Shown here: positions 9,978 through 19,696 of the stretch, one piece after another
Layout of the letters: the number at the start of each line of letters is the position of its first letter
How positions within the stretch are numbered: position 1 is the first letter of the stretch
From: an uncultured Mucilaginibacter sp.
GTDB taxonomy: Bacteria; Bacteroidota; Bacteroidia; Sphingobacteriales; Sphingobacteriaceae
DNA length: 49,281 bases
NCBI GenBank assembly: GCA_903927645.1
Contig: CAIYNX010000146.1
Span: forward strand, 1 to 49,281
Reading direction: 5' to 3'
Notes under the pieces: generated by a model
Database searches by the model: none
Told to the model about the DNA's origin: nothing
Seen by the model: only the letters and a program-made list of their open reading frames with translations
Made by a program: the position numbers and the translations under genes

Positions 9978-10709
9978 ATGAAAAAATTAGGGATGCTGTA
10001 TTTGGCGGGAATGTTTGGAATTCTGCAGGCAAATGCCCAAATGTACAAAAGCGATATTTTTTTGGGTGGCAGCATTGGCAGCACCGTTTATAATATAGGC
10101 ACCAGCACTTACAACTATGATGCCGGCAACACACGCACCAACCAAATAAAAAACTACAATCTTAGCCTATCGCCTACAGTTGGTTTTTTTGTAAATAATA
10201 GCTTGGTGGTGGGCACCATCCTTAATTTGAGTTACAGTATCAATACCAATAATACCCGCAACACAACGCTCGACCCATTAATAAACTATAATACGGTAAA
10301 CAGCAACACGTTTTCGCTGGTGCCATTTTTACGCTATTATTTTTATACCACCGGGCACAACAATACTTTTCTATTTGCCCAATTGGAGGCAGGTGGTGGC
10401 GTAGGCGGAGGAAACAATACACAATCTGTTTATTATAAAAATAACTCAGGCTACCAAACTAACGGCAATACCAATAGTTTGTTTGTTATAAAATCGGCCA
10501 CTCGTTTAGGCATTACCCATTTGGTACAGCCCAATATTGGCTTTGATTTAAGCCTTGGCATTTCGCACGATTACCAAAAATCAAACTTTACCCAATATAC
10601 CGAGAGCATTAGTACCTCCGGTAAGTTAAGCAACTCTACTATCAACTACAAATCAAACGAACCCCAAACAGGCTTCACGCTTTCCGCAGGATTCCATTTT
10701 TTTTATTAG
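9978..10709 (+). CDS. outer-membrane beta-barrel family protein, PorT/OmpW-like in character (start taken at ATG 9978; the ORF track starts at TTG 9969)
   Basis: signal peptide MKKLGMLYLAGMFGILQANAQ; alternating beta-strand pattern; terminal aromatic FTLSAGFHFFY. Confidence 0.7.
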   Translation: MKKLGMLYLAGMFGILQANAQMYKSDIFLGGSIGSTVYNIGTSTYNYDAGNTRTNQIKNYNLSLSPTVGFFVNNSLVVGTILNLSYSINTNNTRNTTLDPLINYNTVNSNTFSLVPFLRYYFYTTGHNNTFLFAQLEAGGGVGGGNNTQSVYYKNNSGYQTNGNTNSLFVIKSATRLGITHLVQPNIGFDLSLGISHDYQKSNFTQYTESISTSGKLSNSTINYKSNEPQTGFTLSAGFHFFY

Positions 10710-10805
10710 GTTTTTTTAGGATCCAGTAGTTAGCTTCAAGTATCTAAATAGTTGATTTTAGCATTTGGCATTTAGAATGAATAATTACTAAAGCAATAAC
10801 ATATG

Positions 10806-10837
10806 TTCTCTTTTTTGGAGAGGGTTGGGGCGAGGCC
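10806..10837. repeat. short intergenic repeat-like element of the 'ctctcc..ggagagggttggggcgaggc' type
   Basis: ttctcttttttggagagggttggggcgaggcc; GC-rich hairpin-like tract in AT-rich intergenic DNA, resembling motifs I recall as common between genes in Bacteroidota. Confidence 0.5.
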
Positions 10838-10904
10838 TTTTTTTAAATTAGTATCCCAATTAACTGCCCATTTAAATAGCACAAACCTCTTAAAAAGCCT
10901 ATAA

Positions 10905-10930
10905 AAAAGCCATCAAAAACTTTGATGGCT
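10905..10930 (-). terminator. intrinsic terminator of pfkA
   Basis: agccatcaaa-aac-tttgatggct stem; T-run on the minus strand (ggcttttttat). Confidence 0.8.
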
Positions 10931-10956
10931 ACAAATATTTAAAAAATAGTATATAA

Positions 10957-11934
10957 TTAAATTGATAAAATTTCTACTATTTTCAAAAAATTGGGGTTTA
11001 CTTCCGTATGGTGCTTGGTAGCTTTTTCAAACGGGGTATAGGCAATTTCGTTATGTATTAAACCTATCATTTCGCCTTTTCTGCCATTTCTTAAGGCTTC
11101 CACCCCAGCCACGCCTACTCGGCTTGCCAGTACCCTGTCCATGCAACTTGGCTTGCCACCACGCTGTATATGTCCTAAAATAGATACTCTGGTATCATAA
11201 TTCGGGAATTTTTCTTTTATCTGTCTACCTACTTCAAAGGCGCCACCAACTTCACCATCCTCTGCCAGCATTACAATCTTTGAAGCTTTATCTTTCCGCC
11301 CCTTCTCCAAACGCTCAAATACCGAATTTAAATCGCTGTTTGTTTCCGGTATTAAAATGGCTTCGGCTCCTGCTGCTATGCCCGTGCGCAAAGCAATCAT
11401 GCCAGAATCTTTACCCATTACCTCTACAATAAATAATCGGTCGTGCGATTCGGCTGTATCTCTTATTTTGTCAACCGCATCTACAACTGTATTTATGGCA
11501 GTGTCATAACCAATGGTAAAGTCAGTGCCACACAAGTCATTATCTATTGTACCTGGCAGTCCGATCACAGGTATATCAAATTCTTCACCAAAAATTTTAG
11601 CTCCTTTAAATGTACCATCCCCACCTATGGCAATCAAGGCATCAATATTGAATTTCTTAACCTGTTCAAATGCTTCCTTACGACCTTCGGGGGTTTTAAA
11701 TTCTTCGCTTCGGGCAGTTTTTAAGATGGTACCCCCACGTTGAATAATATTTGAAACCGACTTCCGGTTCATTGTAAACATATCGCCTTTTATCAAACCT
11801 TCAAATCCACGGCGAATACCGGTAACTTCAAGGTCGTAAAAAATAGCAGTACGTACCACAGCCCTGATGGCTGCATTCATGCCAGGCGAATCGCCTCCGG
11901 AGGTAAATATTCCAATATTTTTAATTTGGGCCAT
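10957..11934 (-). CDS. pfkA: 6-phosphofructokinase
   Basis: GIFTSGGDSPGMNAAIRAVVR, AIGGDGTFKGA, PGTIDNDLCGTDFTIGYDTAINT, ILGHIQRGG motifs. Confidence 0.95.
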   Translation of the reverse strand: MAQIKNIGIFTSGGDSPGMNAAIRAVVRTAIFYDLEVTGIRRGFEGLIKGDMFTMNRKSVSNIIQRGGTILKTARSEEFKTPEGRKEAFEQVKKFNIDALIAIGGDGTFKGAKIFGEEFDIPVIGLPGTIDNDLCGTDFTIGYDTAINTVVDAVDKIRDTAESHDRLFIVEVMGKDSGMIALRTGIAAGAEAILIPETNSDLNSVFERLEKGRKDKASKIVMLAEDGEVGGAFEVGRQIKEKFPNYDTRVSILGHIQRGGKPSCMDRVLASRVGVAGVEALRNGRKGEMIGLIHNEIAYTPFEKATKHHTEVNPNFLKIVEILSI

Positions 11935-12051
11935 TTCTATAAAAAAGACGGATTTCCGCCAATAAAAAATAAGTATTCAGCTAAAAAAAATCAATTAAGG
12001 TGTAAATAAATACCACCCGCCTTAAATTTGTCGCAAAAATACACTTTTTTA

Positions 12052-13788
12052 CTAAAGCTTACTATGAAAAGCTTCAATTCCATCCTCTAAAAATTTCAAA
12101 TAGCTAGGAATATTAATGTTATAAGGGGATGGATTAATTGTTTTCCCATTTTTATCTGTCAAAAGGTTACCATCGCTATCTAAAATTACATAATAAGGCT
12201 GAGAATTGGAGCCAAACCGATTTGCCTCAAATTCACTCCATTTACCCCCCAATGTGGTTATTTTTCTATCGGTAAGCTTAGAAACAAATTGTTCCTTTGC
12301 ATCAAGTTCTGTTTTATCATCAACTACTAGCTGCAGCAATACAAAATCATCCCTTAAATGCGCAAAAACTTTAGAGTCTGTCCAAACCTGAGCTTCCATA
12401 TTCCTGCAATTTGCGCAGTTAAAGCCTGTAAAGTCAATAAAAACAGGTTTATGTAATTCTTTGGATACTTGCAGCGCTTGGTCATAATCATACCAAGCGT
12501 CCAAGCCTTTTGTTTTTATGCGGTCGTAATTTCCATGCTCATTATACTTTTTAACTTTAATGGATACTTGCTTCGCGTTCTGACTTGAAGGTACACTTGG
12601 CACCTGACTTAAATCAAATTCCTGTGTGGCAAGCGGTGGAAGCAAGCCACTTAGAGGTTTTAGTGGTGCACCCCACAAACCAGGGATTAAGTAAACAACA
12701 AATGCGAAAACGATGATAGCAAAGAAGGTACGTGGGATTGATAAGTGAGTTAACTCACTATCATGCGAGAATTTTATTTTACCTATTAAGTATAAACCTA
12801 ATAAAAGGCCTATGGCAATCCAAAGAGATAAATAAATATCACGATTAAACCAGTTCCAATGATAAGCTAAATCTACATTCGATAAGAATTTTAAAGCGAA
12901 GGCTAATTCGAGTAAGCCTAAAACTACTTTTACACTATTTAACCATCCACCCGATTTTGGTAAACTTTTTAACGCCGATGGGAAAATGGCAAAAATTGTA
13001 AAAGGAAGAGCCAAGGCTAAAGAAAAACCAAACATCCCAATGGCTGGACCTAAACGGGCGCCATTTGCTGCAGTATCAACAAGAAGATCCCCTATAATTG
13101 GGCCAGTGCACGAAAATGAAACTACAACCAAAGTTGCTGCCATAAAAAATATGCCAGCCAAACCACCTTTATCAGAGTTCTCATCAAGTTTATTGGCAAG
13201 TGAGCTAGGAAGTGTGATTTCAAAGGCACCTAAAAAGGAAATACCAAATACCACTAGCAATAAAAAGAAAAATATATTAAAAATTCCATTAGTGGCTAGC
13301 GCATTTAAAGCTGAAGAGCCAAAAAGAATGGTAATAAGTAAGCCGAGAGTTACATAAATGACAATGATTGAAATTCCGTATAAAAACGATTGTGCTATTC
13401 CCTTAGATCTGGAACTATTTTTTTTTGTAAAAAAGCTAACCGTTAAAGGCAATAAAGGGTAAATACATGGCATTACAATTGCCAAAAAACCACCCAATAA
13501 ACCATGTATGAAAATTTCCCATAATGATTTTGATTTCTCTGCATCAGTAGCTTTAACGGTAACAACCGGCTTGGCTTTTTGAATTTCGGTTTCTTGCTTT
13601 TTTTTTGCGGCTATTTTCTCGGCAGTGGTAGGGATGTCGGTAAATTGCACATCGTTTGAAGATACCGTATCATGTGCCTTAGTTTGTATAGCAAAGGTAG
13701 ATTTAGTGGTGAAAATTAAAAAAGCCGACAGAACTAATAAAAGCGATAAACAGTATTTAACAAAACCTGTTTTAGGGAGTAATTTCAT
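12052..13788 (-). CDS. DsbD-like thiol:disulfide interchange protein (membrane domain plus C-terminal thioredoxin-like domain with CANC)
   Basis: IMPCIYPLLPLTVSFF, SFSCTGPIIGDLL, FTGFNCANCRNMEAQVW. Confidence 0.9.
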   Translation of the reverse strand: MKLLPKTGFVKYCLSLLLVLSAFLIFTTKSTFAIQTKAHDTVSSNDVQFTDIPTTAEKIAAKKKQETEIQKAKPVVTVKATDAEKSKSLWEIFIHGLLGGFLAIVMPCIYPLLPLTVSFFTKKNSSRSKGIAQSFLYGISIIVIYVTLGLLITILFGSSALNALATNGIFNIFFFLLLVVFGISFLGAFEITLPSSLANKLDENSDKGGLAGIFFMAATLVVVSFSCTGPIIGDLLVDTAANGARLGPAIGMFGFSLALALPFTIFAIFPSALKSLPKSGGWLNSVKVVLGLLELAFALKFLSNVDLAYHWNWFNRDIYLSLWIAIGLLLGLYLIGKIKFSHDSELTHLSIPRTFFAIIVFAFVVYLIPGLWGAPLKPLSGLLPPLATQEFDLSQVPSVPSSQNAKQVSIKVKKYNEHGNYDRIKTKGLDAWYDYDQALQVSKELHKPVFIDFTGFNCANCRNMEAQVWTDSKVFAHLRDDFVLLQLVVDDKTELDAKEQFVSKLTDRKITTLGGKWSEFEANRFGSNSQPYYVILDSDGNLLTDKNGKTINPSPYNINIPSYLKFLEDGIEAFHSKL

Positions 13789-13802
13789 GGGATATTGTTA
13801 AA

Positions 13803-14252
13803 TTATTTTATTGGGATTGAGAAGTCAACATCATCAGGAGGAAGGCATTTCATATCGTTACAGGTCATGAATTCAAGTTTGCCACTTACCACCACGTCGC
13901 TAGCTGATTTTAATTTTACCTTTTGTTGAAAAATTACCGATTTTTCAAAATAGCTTACATCCATTTTAAACGATTTTTCAAATTTAGTTATAGGAGTTGG
14001 TTCTGATGGGTTACCAGTAATGCTATATTTTTTTGAAGGATTAAAGGTAAATGAGGTTTTAATTGGCCCTCCGTCCTTAACATTTAATGAGTAAATATGC
14101 CAACCATCCTGAATGGTTGCCTTGATAAAAACTACCGCCTCGGTACTACTAATTTTTTTTGCCGCGTACGACCATTTTACCGGCGATTCAATTTGTGCAA
14201 ATGCGCTGCTGGCTGCTATTAACAAGCCTATAATTACGAATATTTTTTTCAT
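13803..14252 (-). CDS. DsbD N-terminal-domain-like secreted protein
   Basis: signal peptide; GWHIYSLN, FMTCNDMKCLPPDDVDFSIPI with paired Cys; immediately upstream of the DsbD membrane gene. Confidence 0.85.
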   Translation of the reverse strand: MKKIFVIIGLLIAASSAFAQIESPVKWSYAAKKISSTEAVVFIKATIQDGWHIYSLNVKDGGPIKTSFTFNPSKKYSITGNPSEPTPITKFEKSFKMDVSYFEKSVIFQQKVKLKSASDVVVSGKLEFMTCNDMKCLPPDDVDFSIPIK

Positions 14253-14377
14253 AATAAATATATATTTCTGTATAAATCTGAAGTTTGTTTATGCTTTATT
14301 TTTAACTGCTAAATTAGTACTTGTTTCTGTTTAAAAATTGAACTTGAATTGTTAATTATCCTTAAAAAATTCATCAT

Positions 14378-15145
14378 TTAACTTATAAATTCAATTTCTT
14401 TAAAACTAAACTCTAAATCTTCGCCATTATTGTTTACAACTAATAAGCCGTTTTCTCTTACTGTTTTAATGGTGGCTTGTAATAAACCTGTTGTGGTTTT
14501 AAAAACTCTTGGTTCATTTTTCCAATATAGTCGTTCAAGGTATTGTTTCCTTACAATATTTATGTGCCCCGTTTTTAGCTGTAAATATTGTATTTCAATT
14601 TTATTGCAAATGTGTGCCAATATTGTTTTTAAATCATAATCCTGCCGTAATATTTGCTTTATTGAAACGGCATTTGGCAAGTAATCCGGAAATATTTCTT
14701 GATTAATATTTAAGCCTATACCAACAATGGTACTTTTAATTTCGCTGCCCTGTACCATGTTTTCAATTAAAATACCACCTAATTTACGTTCATGGTAGTA
14801 AATATCATTTGGCCATTTTATTTTTAAGCCTTCACCAAGCAGCGGATATAATGCCTCATAAACGCCCAGACTTACAGTCATGGTCAAGCCAAATTGATCA
14901 GTTAAAGGTAAAAATTCAGGTTTTAGGTAAATGCTAAAAGTTAAATTTTTACCTTGCTCTGTAAACCATTTGTTTTGTTGCTGACCGCGACCAGCAAATT
15001 GGTTTTCTGCCATAATGACCGTGCCATTTACCAATGGCGTGGAATTTGACAGAAGTTTTTTAATATAATTATTTGTGGAGTCAACTTCTTTTAATGTAAA
15101 AAAAAATTGTCCTATAAATAAGCCCGAAAATATGTTATTTTGCAA
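14378..15145 (-). CDS. birA: biotin--[acetyl-CoA-carboxylase] ligase (no N-terminal HTH)
   Basis: VDSTNNYIKKLL, AENQFAGRGQQQNKWFTEQGKNLTFSIYL, IKWPNDIYYHERKLGGILIEN motifs. Confidence 0.93.
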   Translation of the reverse strand: MQNNIFSGLFIGQFFFTLKEVDSTNNYIKKLLSNSTPLVNGTVIMAENQFAGRGQQQNKWFTEQGKNLTFSIYLKPEFLPLTDQFGLTMTVSLGVYEALYPLLGEGLKIKWPNDIYYHERKLGGILIENMVQGSEIKSTIVGIGLNINQEIFPDYLPNAVSIKQILRQDYDLKTILAHICNKIEIQYLQLKTGHINIVRKQYLERLYWKNEPRVFKTTTGLLQATIKTVRENGLLVVNNNGEDLEFSFKEIEFIS

Positions 15146-15187
15146 AGTGTTTTATTGAAACCCAAAATTGTCCAAAACTAATTCTTT

Positions 15188-15565
15188 TTGATGGTAAAAA
15201 ACAAGACCTCCAACGAATCTGCCTACATTTCAGAACTTGCCATTTTTGGCATACAAGAGAAAAAGGGAAATGATATAATTAGGTTAGATCTTAGAAACAT
15301 TTTTAGTTCAGTTGCTGATTATTTTGTAGTCTGTCATGCTGAATCATCCACTCAGGTAAAAGCAATAGCAAATAGCATAGAAGACGAAATTTATAAGGCA
15401 ACAAATCAGGAACCCTACAGAAAAGAAGGGTTACAGTTTGGTGAATGGATATTGCTTGATTATATTGATGTTGTGGTGCATGTTTTTAGAACCGATAAAC
15501 GCGAATTTTATGGAATGGAAGAATTGTGGGGCGATGCTGAAATAAAATATTTCAAAAGCGCGTAG
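15188..15565 (+). CDS. rsfS: ribosome silencing factor
   Basis: ADYFVVCHAESSTQVKAIANSIEDEI, WILLDYIDVVVHVFRTDKREFYGMEELWGDA. Confidence 0.93.
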   Translation: MMVKNKTSNESAYISELAIFGIQEKKGNDIIRLDLRNIFSSVADYFVVCHAESSTQVKAIANSIEDEIYKATNQEPYRKEGLQFGEWILLDYIDVVVHVFRTDKREFYGMEELWGDAEIKYFKSA

Positions 15566-15617
15566 TAATGATTGGGGATTAAAAAACCCGGATTTAAATT
15601 AACAAAATTGTTAAACA

Positions 15618-15637
15618 GAGATCAATTGTTTGATCTC
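15618..15637 (+). promoter_or_regulatory. 20-nt inverted repeat (8-bp stem, 4-nt loop) just upstream of the ftsH ATG
   Basis: GAGATCAA-TTGT-TTGATCTC, 7 nt before ATG at 15645. Confidence 0.5.
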
Positions 15638-15644
15638 AATTAAA

Positions 15645-17750
15645 ATGAAAGATAAGAAATTGGAAAATCCAAAACCTATACGGAAAATACCGAATAAAAA
15701 ACCTAATCCTAAAGCACCTAAACCTACTATTATGTGGTTTTATGCTGTATTAGTGGCAGTTATATTAGGAGTTGCTACATTGGTAAATGCAGGAGGTATA
15801 CCTCAAATAACCTCTCAACAGTTTACCGAAACCATGCTAAAACAGCATGATGTTGAAAAGATAGTAGCCTATAAAAATGGTGACTTAGTGGTTGCTCAGG
15901 TTTTTATAAAAAAGGAAAGTCTTAAAAAACCACAATACGCCAGTGTTAGAAGAGAAAAAGGTTCATTTAGCATGAATCCTTCTGAGCCTACTCCGCAATA
16001 TGAATTTACTGATGCTACCTTTGAAAGTTTAAAACAATCAATAACCGCAGCCGAAAAGGACTTTTCTGATGCCGATAAGATTTCTATCAGTTATGAACAA
16101 AGTCATGAAAGCTTTTTTTCGGGCTGGTTATTTCAAATGATCATGATGGCATTATTGCTGGTAGGCGTTTGGATGTTTATCATGCGAAGAATGTCTGGAG
16201 GTTCAGGTGGTGGGCCCGGAGGTCAAATATTTAATATTGGCAAATCAAAAGCTACATTGTTTGACAAAGAAGCGCAAGTTTCAGTTACATTTAATGATGT
16301 TGCCGGCTTGGAGGAAGCTAAACAAGAAGTAATGGAAATTGTTGACTTCTTAAAAAATCCTAAAAAGTATACCAATCTTGGAGGTAAAATACCTAAAGGT
16401 GCATTGTTAATTGGTGCGCCGGGTACTGGTAAAACTTTACTTGCCAAAGCCGTTGCAGGTGAGGCGCATGTACCTTTCTTTTCTTTGTCGGGTTCTGATT
16501 TTGTGGAGATGTTTGTAGGCGTAGGAGCCAGTCGGGTACGTGATTTATTCCGTCAGGCTAAAGATAAGGCACCTTGTATCATATTTATTGACGAGATTGA
16601 TGCAATAGGACGTGCAAGGGGTAAAAACAACATTGTAGGTGGTAATGACGAACGAGAAAATACACTAAACCAACTTTTGGTTGAAATGGATGGTTTTGGT
16701 ACCGACTCTGGTATCATAATACTTGCTGCTACCAACAGACCGGACGTTTTAGACTCAGCTTTGTTACGCCCCGGACGATTTGACAGACAAGTATCAATTG
16801 ATAAGCCAGATTTAATTGGCAGAGAGCAAATATTTAAGGTACACCTAAAACCAATTAAATTGGCCGAAGGAGTTGATCCGAAAAAGCTTTCAGCACAAAC
16901 TCCGGGTTTTGCAGGAGCTGAAATAGCCAATGTGTGCAACGAAGCTGCTTTAATAGCCGCCAGGCATAATAAAGAGGCTGTTGATATGAAAGATTTTCAA
17001 GATGCAATTGACCGTGTAATTGGAGGACTTGAAAAGAAAAACACGCTCATTACTCCTGAAGAAAAACGTGTAGTAGCTTACCATGAAGCCGGGCATGCTA
17101 TTGCAGGTTGGTTTTTAGAACATACCGATCCTTTGGTTAAGGTATCAATTGTGCCACGCGGCGTTGCTGCTTTGGGTTATGCTCAATATTTACCTAACGA
17201 ACGTTTCTTAGTGGCTAAAGACGAGCTTTTTGATGATATGGTATTGTCAATGGGTGGTAGAGTAGCCGAAGATATTGTATTCGGAAAGATTACAACCGGT
17301 GCCTTAAGCGATTTAGAGCGAATTACTCGTTTAGCTTATGGTATGGTAAAAATTTATGGAATGAATGATAAAATTGGAAATATCTCATTCTATGATCCGC
17401 ATGGCGAAAACCAATTTAATAAACCATACTCTGATACCACTGCCGAATTAATTGATGCAGAGGTTCGTAATTTAGTTGATTCAGTTTATAAAAGGACAAC
17501 AGATTTAATAAATGAACATAGGGATGGTTTGGAGAACGTAGCAAAAAAACTTCTCGAAAAAGAAGTATTGTTTCAGTCTGATTTAGAAGAAATATTAGGG
17601 AAACGTCCGTTTGAACACCGAACTGCTTATGATAAATTTGTTAACGGGCCAGATGTAGCTGAAGAAACAAAGGGCATTGAACTCGAGCCCAGCGGTGATA
17701 GTGAACCAGTAGAAATAAATGTTTCTGATTTAAATGATCCTAATATTTAA
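15645..17750 (+). CDS. ftsH: ATP-dependent zinc metalloprotease FtsH (start taken at ATG 15645; the ORF track starts at TTG 15630)
   Basis: [18 protein letters not shown] Walker [46 protein letters not shown] zinc site. Confidence 0.97.
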   Translation: MKDKKLENPKPIRKIPNKKPNPKAPKPTIMWFYAVLVAVILGVATLVNAGGIPQITSQQFTETMLKQHDVEKIVAYKNGDLVVAQVFIKKESLKKPQYASVRREKGSFSMNPSEPTPQYEFTDATFESLKQSITAAEKDFSDADKISISYEQSHESFFSGWLFQMIMMALLLVGVWMFIMRRMSGGSGGGPGGQIFNIGKSKATLFDKEAQVSVTFNDVAGLEEAKQEVMEIVDFLKNPKKYTNLGGKIPKGALLIGAPGTGKTLLAKAVAGEAHVPFFSLSGSDFVEMFVGVGASRVRDLFRQAKDKAPCIIFIDEIDAIGRARGKNNIVGGNDERENTLNQLLVEMDGFGTDSGIIILAATNRPDVLDSALLRPGRFDRQVSIDKPDLIGREQIFKVHLKPIKLAEGVDPKKLSAQTPGFAGAEIANVCNEAALIAARHNKEAVDMKDFQDAIDRVIGGLEKKNTLITPEEKRVVAYHEAGHAIAGWFLEHTDPLVKVSIVPRGVAALGYAQYLPNERFLVAKDELFDDMVLSMGGRVAEDIVFGKITTGALSDLERITRLAYGMVKIYGMNDKIGNISFYDPHGENQFNKPYSDTTAELIDAEVRNLVDSVYKRTTDLINEHRDGLENVAKKLLEKEVLFQSDLEEILGKRPFEHRTAYDKFVNGPDVAEETKGIELEPSGDSEPVEINVSDLNDPNI

Positions 17751-17824
17751 GGATTTATAAATTTATTATGATATTATTTGGGCAAAAACTATAAAATGTT
17801 TTTGCCCAAATACTTTAAGCAAAC

Positions 17825-18463
17825 ATGAGGGATATTACAACTTCTAAAGAAAAGCTGCTAAAAAAAATTCGAAAGGCACTGCTCGAAAAGCGGGATAACC
17901 CATATCCAAATCTTGAAGATTTACCTCATTATGCCCCAACAACAGAATCATTGGATGAATTATTTGCGAAGCAATTAATAGCTATATCAGGTAATTTTGT
18001 TTTTTGCGAAAACCATGTACAGTTTATTGAAAACCTGTTGGGTCTTGCCGAAGAGAGGAAATGGCGCAAAATTTATTGCTGGGAACCCAATCTTCAAAAA
18101 ATATTTGAAGATTTTGAATTTCCTTACTTCGAAACTGATAAAAATTTTGAAAATGCCGAAGTTGGCTTTACCCTTTGCGAAGCATTGATAGCGCGAAATG
18201 GCAGTATATTACTTTCCAACGCAAATATGTCAGGCAGGCGGTTAAGCATTTATCCTCCGGTACATATTGTATTGGCTTATGCCTCTCAACTTGTTTTAGA
18301 TTTAAAGGATGGGTTTAATCTTATTAAAGAAAAATACCAAAAAGATTATCCTTCCATGATTTGTACAGTAACCGGCCCCAGCCGTACTGCTGACATAGAA
18401 AAGACGCTGGTTCTTGGCGCACATGGCCCCAAAGAGCTCTTTGTTTTTTTATTAGATGGTTAG
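17825..18463 (+). CDS. LUD domain (LutC/YkgG-like) protein
   Basis: GFTLCEALIARNGSILLSNANMSGRRLSIYPPVHIV, TGPSRTADIEKTLVLGAHGPKELFVFLLD. Confidence 0.85.
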   Translation: MRDITTSKEKLLKKIRKALLEKRDNPYPNLEDLPHYAPTTESLDELFAKQLIAISGNFVFCENHVQFIENLLGLAEERKWRKIYCWEPNLQKIFEDFEFPYFETDKNFENAEVGFTLCEALIARNGSILLSNANMSGRRLSIYPPVHIVLAYASQLVLDLKDGFNLIKEKYQKDYPSMICTVTGPSRTADIEKTLVLGAHGPKELFVFLLDG

Positions 18464-18553
18464 GGTAATTAAAAATAAATCAAAAGATTACCCCAATTTT
18501 ATGCCAATCCTCATTAAATAATTTAATTCAAAAATAAGATTTCAACTTGCAAT

Positions 18554-18572
18554 ATGCTAAAAAAATTAGCAT
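18554..18572. promoter_or_regulatory. inverted repeat ATGCTAA-aaaaa-TTAGCAT upstream of the radical SAM gene
   Basis: perfect 7-bp arms, 9 bp before the ATG at 18582. Confidence 0.35.
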
Positions 18573-18581
18573 TTTTGTAGT

Positions 18582-19652
18582 ATGCTCAATGAATTAAATG
18601 CCGATTTTTTTAAAGGGCGGGGTGCCCAGGTAAATACGCAAAACAAATTTTTAAAAAACAAATATGTACCAGAACATATTGAGGGGCTGGATATCCCTTT
18701 TATTGAAAATTCAAAAACACTTTTTTTTGAAGAATCACCAAAAAAAATTGTAAGCGAAAGCAATAGTCCCGATTTACCTCATATATATTCTATTAACCCT
18801 TATCAGGGTTGTGAGCATGGATGTGTTTATTGCTACGCCCGGAATTCGCATGAGTATTATGGCTTTAGTGCAGGGCTTGATTTTGAACGTAATATTGTAG
18901 TAAAACGAAATGCACCTGTTTTATTAGAGCAGTATTTTAATAAAAAAAATTATAAACCGGTATGCATTATGCTTTCAGGCAATACAGACTGTTACCAGCC
19001 TGTTGAGCGCCAATTAAAAATTACCAGATCATTATTGCAGTTATTTTTGAGGTATCGTAATCCGGTAAGCATCATCACTAAAAACAATATTATTTTGCGC
19101 GATATTGATGTACTAACTGAATTAGCTGCTATGGGCCTGGTACACGTAAATTTATCTATTACAACCTTAGATGAGCAGTTGCGTCAAAAGTTAGAACCAC
19201 GTACAGTAACTGCATCGGGTAGGTTATCAGTAATTGAGAAGTTGGCAGAAAATGGAATTCCGGTAAGGGTGATGGTGGCTCCAATTATTCCCGGATTAAA
19301 TAGTAATGAAATTCCGGTTATTATTGAGGCTGCTGCCAATAGGGGAGCACTGGATGCCGCTTTTACCATCGTAAGGCTCAATGGTAGCATTGCTGAACTA
19401 TTTACCGACTGGATAATAAAAGCTTTCCCAAACAAGGCTGATAAGGTATTGAACATGATTAGAGCCTGCCATGATGGTGAATTAAATGATAGTAAATTTG
19501 GCAGGCGTATTGCAGGAGAGGGTAAGGTTGCCGAATCTATTCATCAGTTGTATAAAATGGCAACTAACAAATTTTTAATAAACAGAGAAATGCCTGCTAT
19601 GAATTATAATTTATTTGTTCCAAAAGGAGGCAGACAAACCACCCTTTTCTAA
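18582..19652 (+). CDS. PA0069-family (spore photoproduct lyase-related) radical SAM protein
   Basis: INPYQGCEHGCVYCYARNSHEYYGFSAGLDFERNIVVK: CxxxCxxC and the family motif. Confidence 0.9.
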   Translation: MLNELNADFFKGRGAQVNTQNKFLKNKYVPEHIEGLDIPFIENSKTLFFEESPKKIVSESNSPDLPHIYSINPYQGCEHGCVYCYARNSHEYYGFSAGLDFERNIVVKRNAPVLLEQYFNKKNYKPVCIMLSGNTDCYQPVERQLKITRSLLQLFLRYRNPVSIITKNNIILRDIDVLTELAAMGLVHVNLSITTLDEQLRQKLEPRTVTASGRLSVIEKLAENGIPVRVMVAPIIPGLNSNEIPVIIEAAANRGALDAAFTIVRLNGSIAELFTDWIIKAFPNKADKVLNMIRACHDGELNDSKFGRRIAGEGKVAESIHQLYKMATNKFLINREMPAMNYNLFVPKGGRQTTLF

Positions 19653-19654
19653 AC

Positions 19655-19690
19655 AAAAAAACCGATTAATTATAATTAATCGGTTTTTTT
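19655..19690. terminator. bidirectional intrinsic terminator
   Basis: aaaaaaaccgattaat-tata-attaatcggttttttt, perfect 16-bp stem between convergent genes. Confidence 0.92.
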
Positions 19691-19696
19691 AGAAAC

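Noticed and set aside
12744-12759. 16-bp perfect palindrome AGTGAGTTAACTCACT
   Set aside because: Located within the dsbD coding sequence, encoding ordinary residues (SELTHL); could be chance, with no regulatory context.
12986-13357. 123-aa plus-strand ORF antisense to dsbD
   Set aside because: Opposite the hydrophobic DsbD membrane domain; Lys/Pro/Ala-rich translation is the expected complement artefact.
13803-14252. Truncated dsbD as a pseudogene split
   Set aside because: Both pieces have their own signal peptide or start and intact Cys motifs; a separate N-terminal-domain gene is a known arrangement in Bacteroidota, so it is not called a frameshift.
16553-16939. 128-aa minus-strand ORF inside ftsH
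   Set aside because: Antisense to the conserved AAA domain; no independent evidence.
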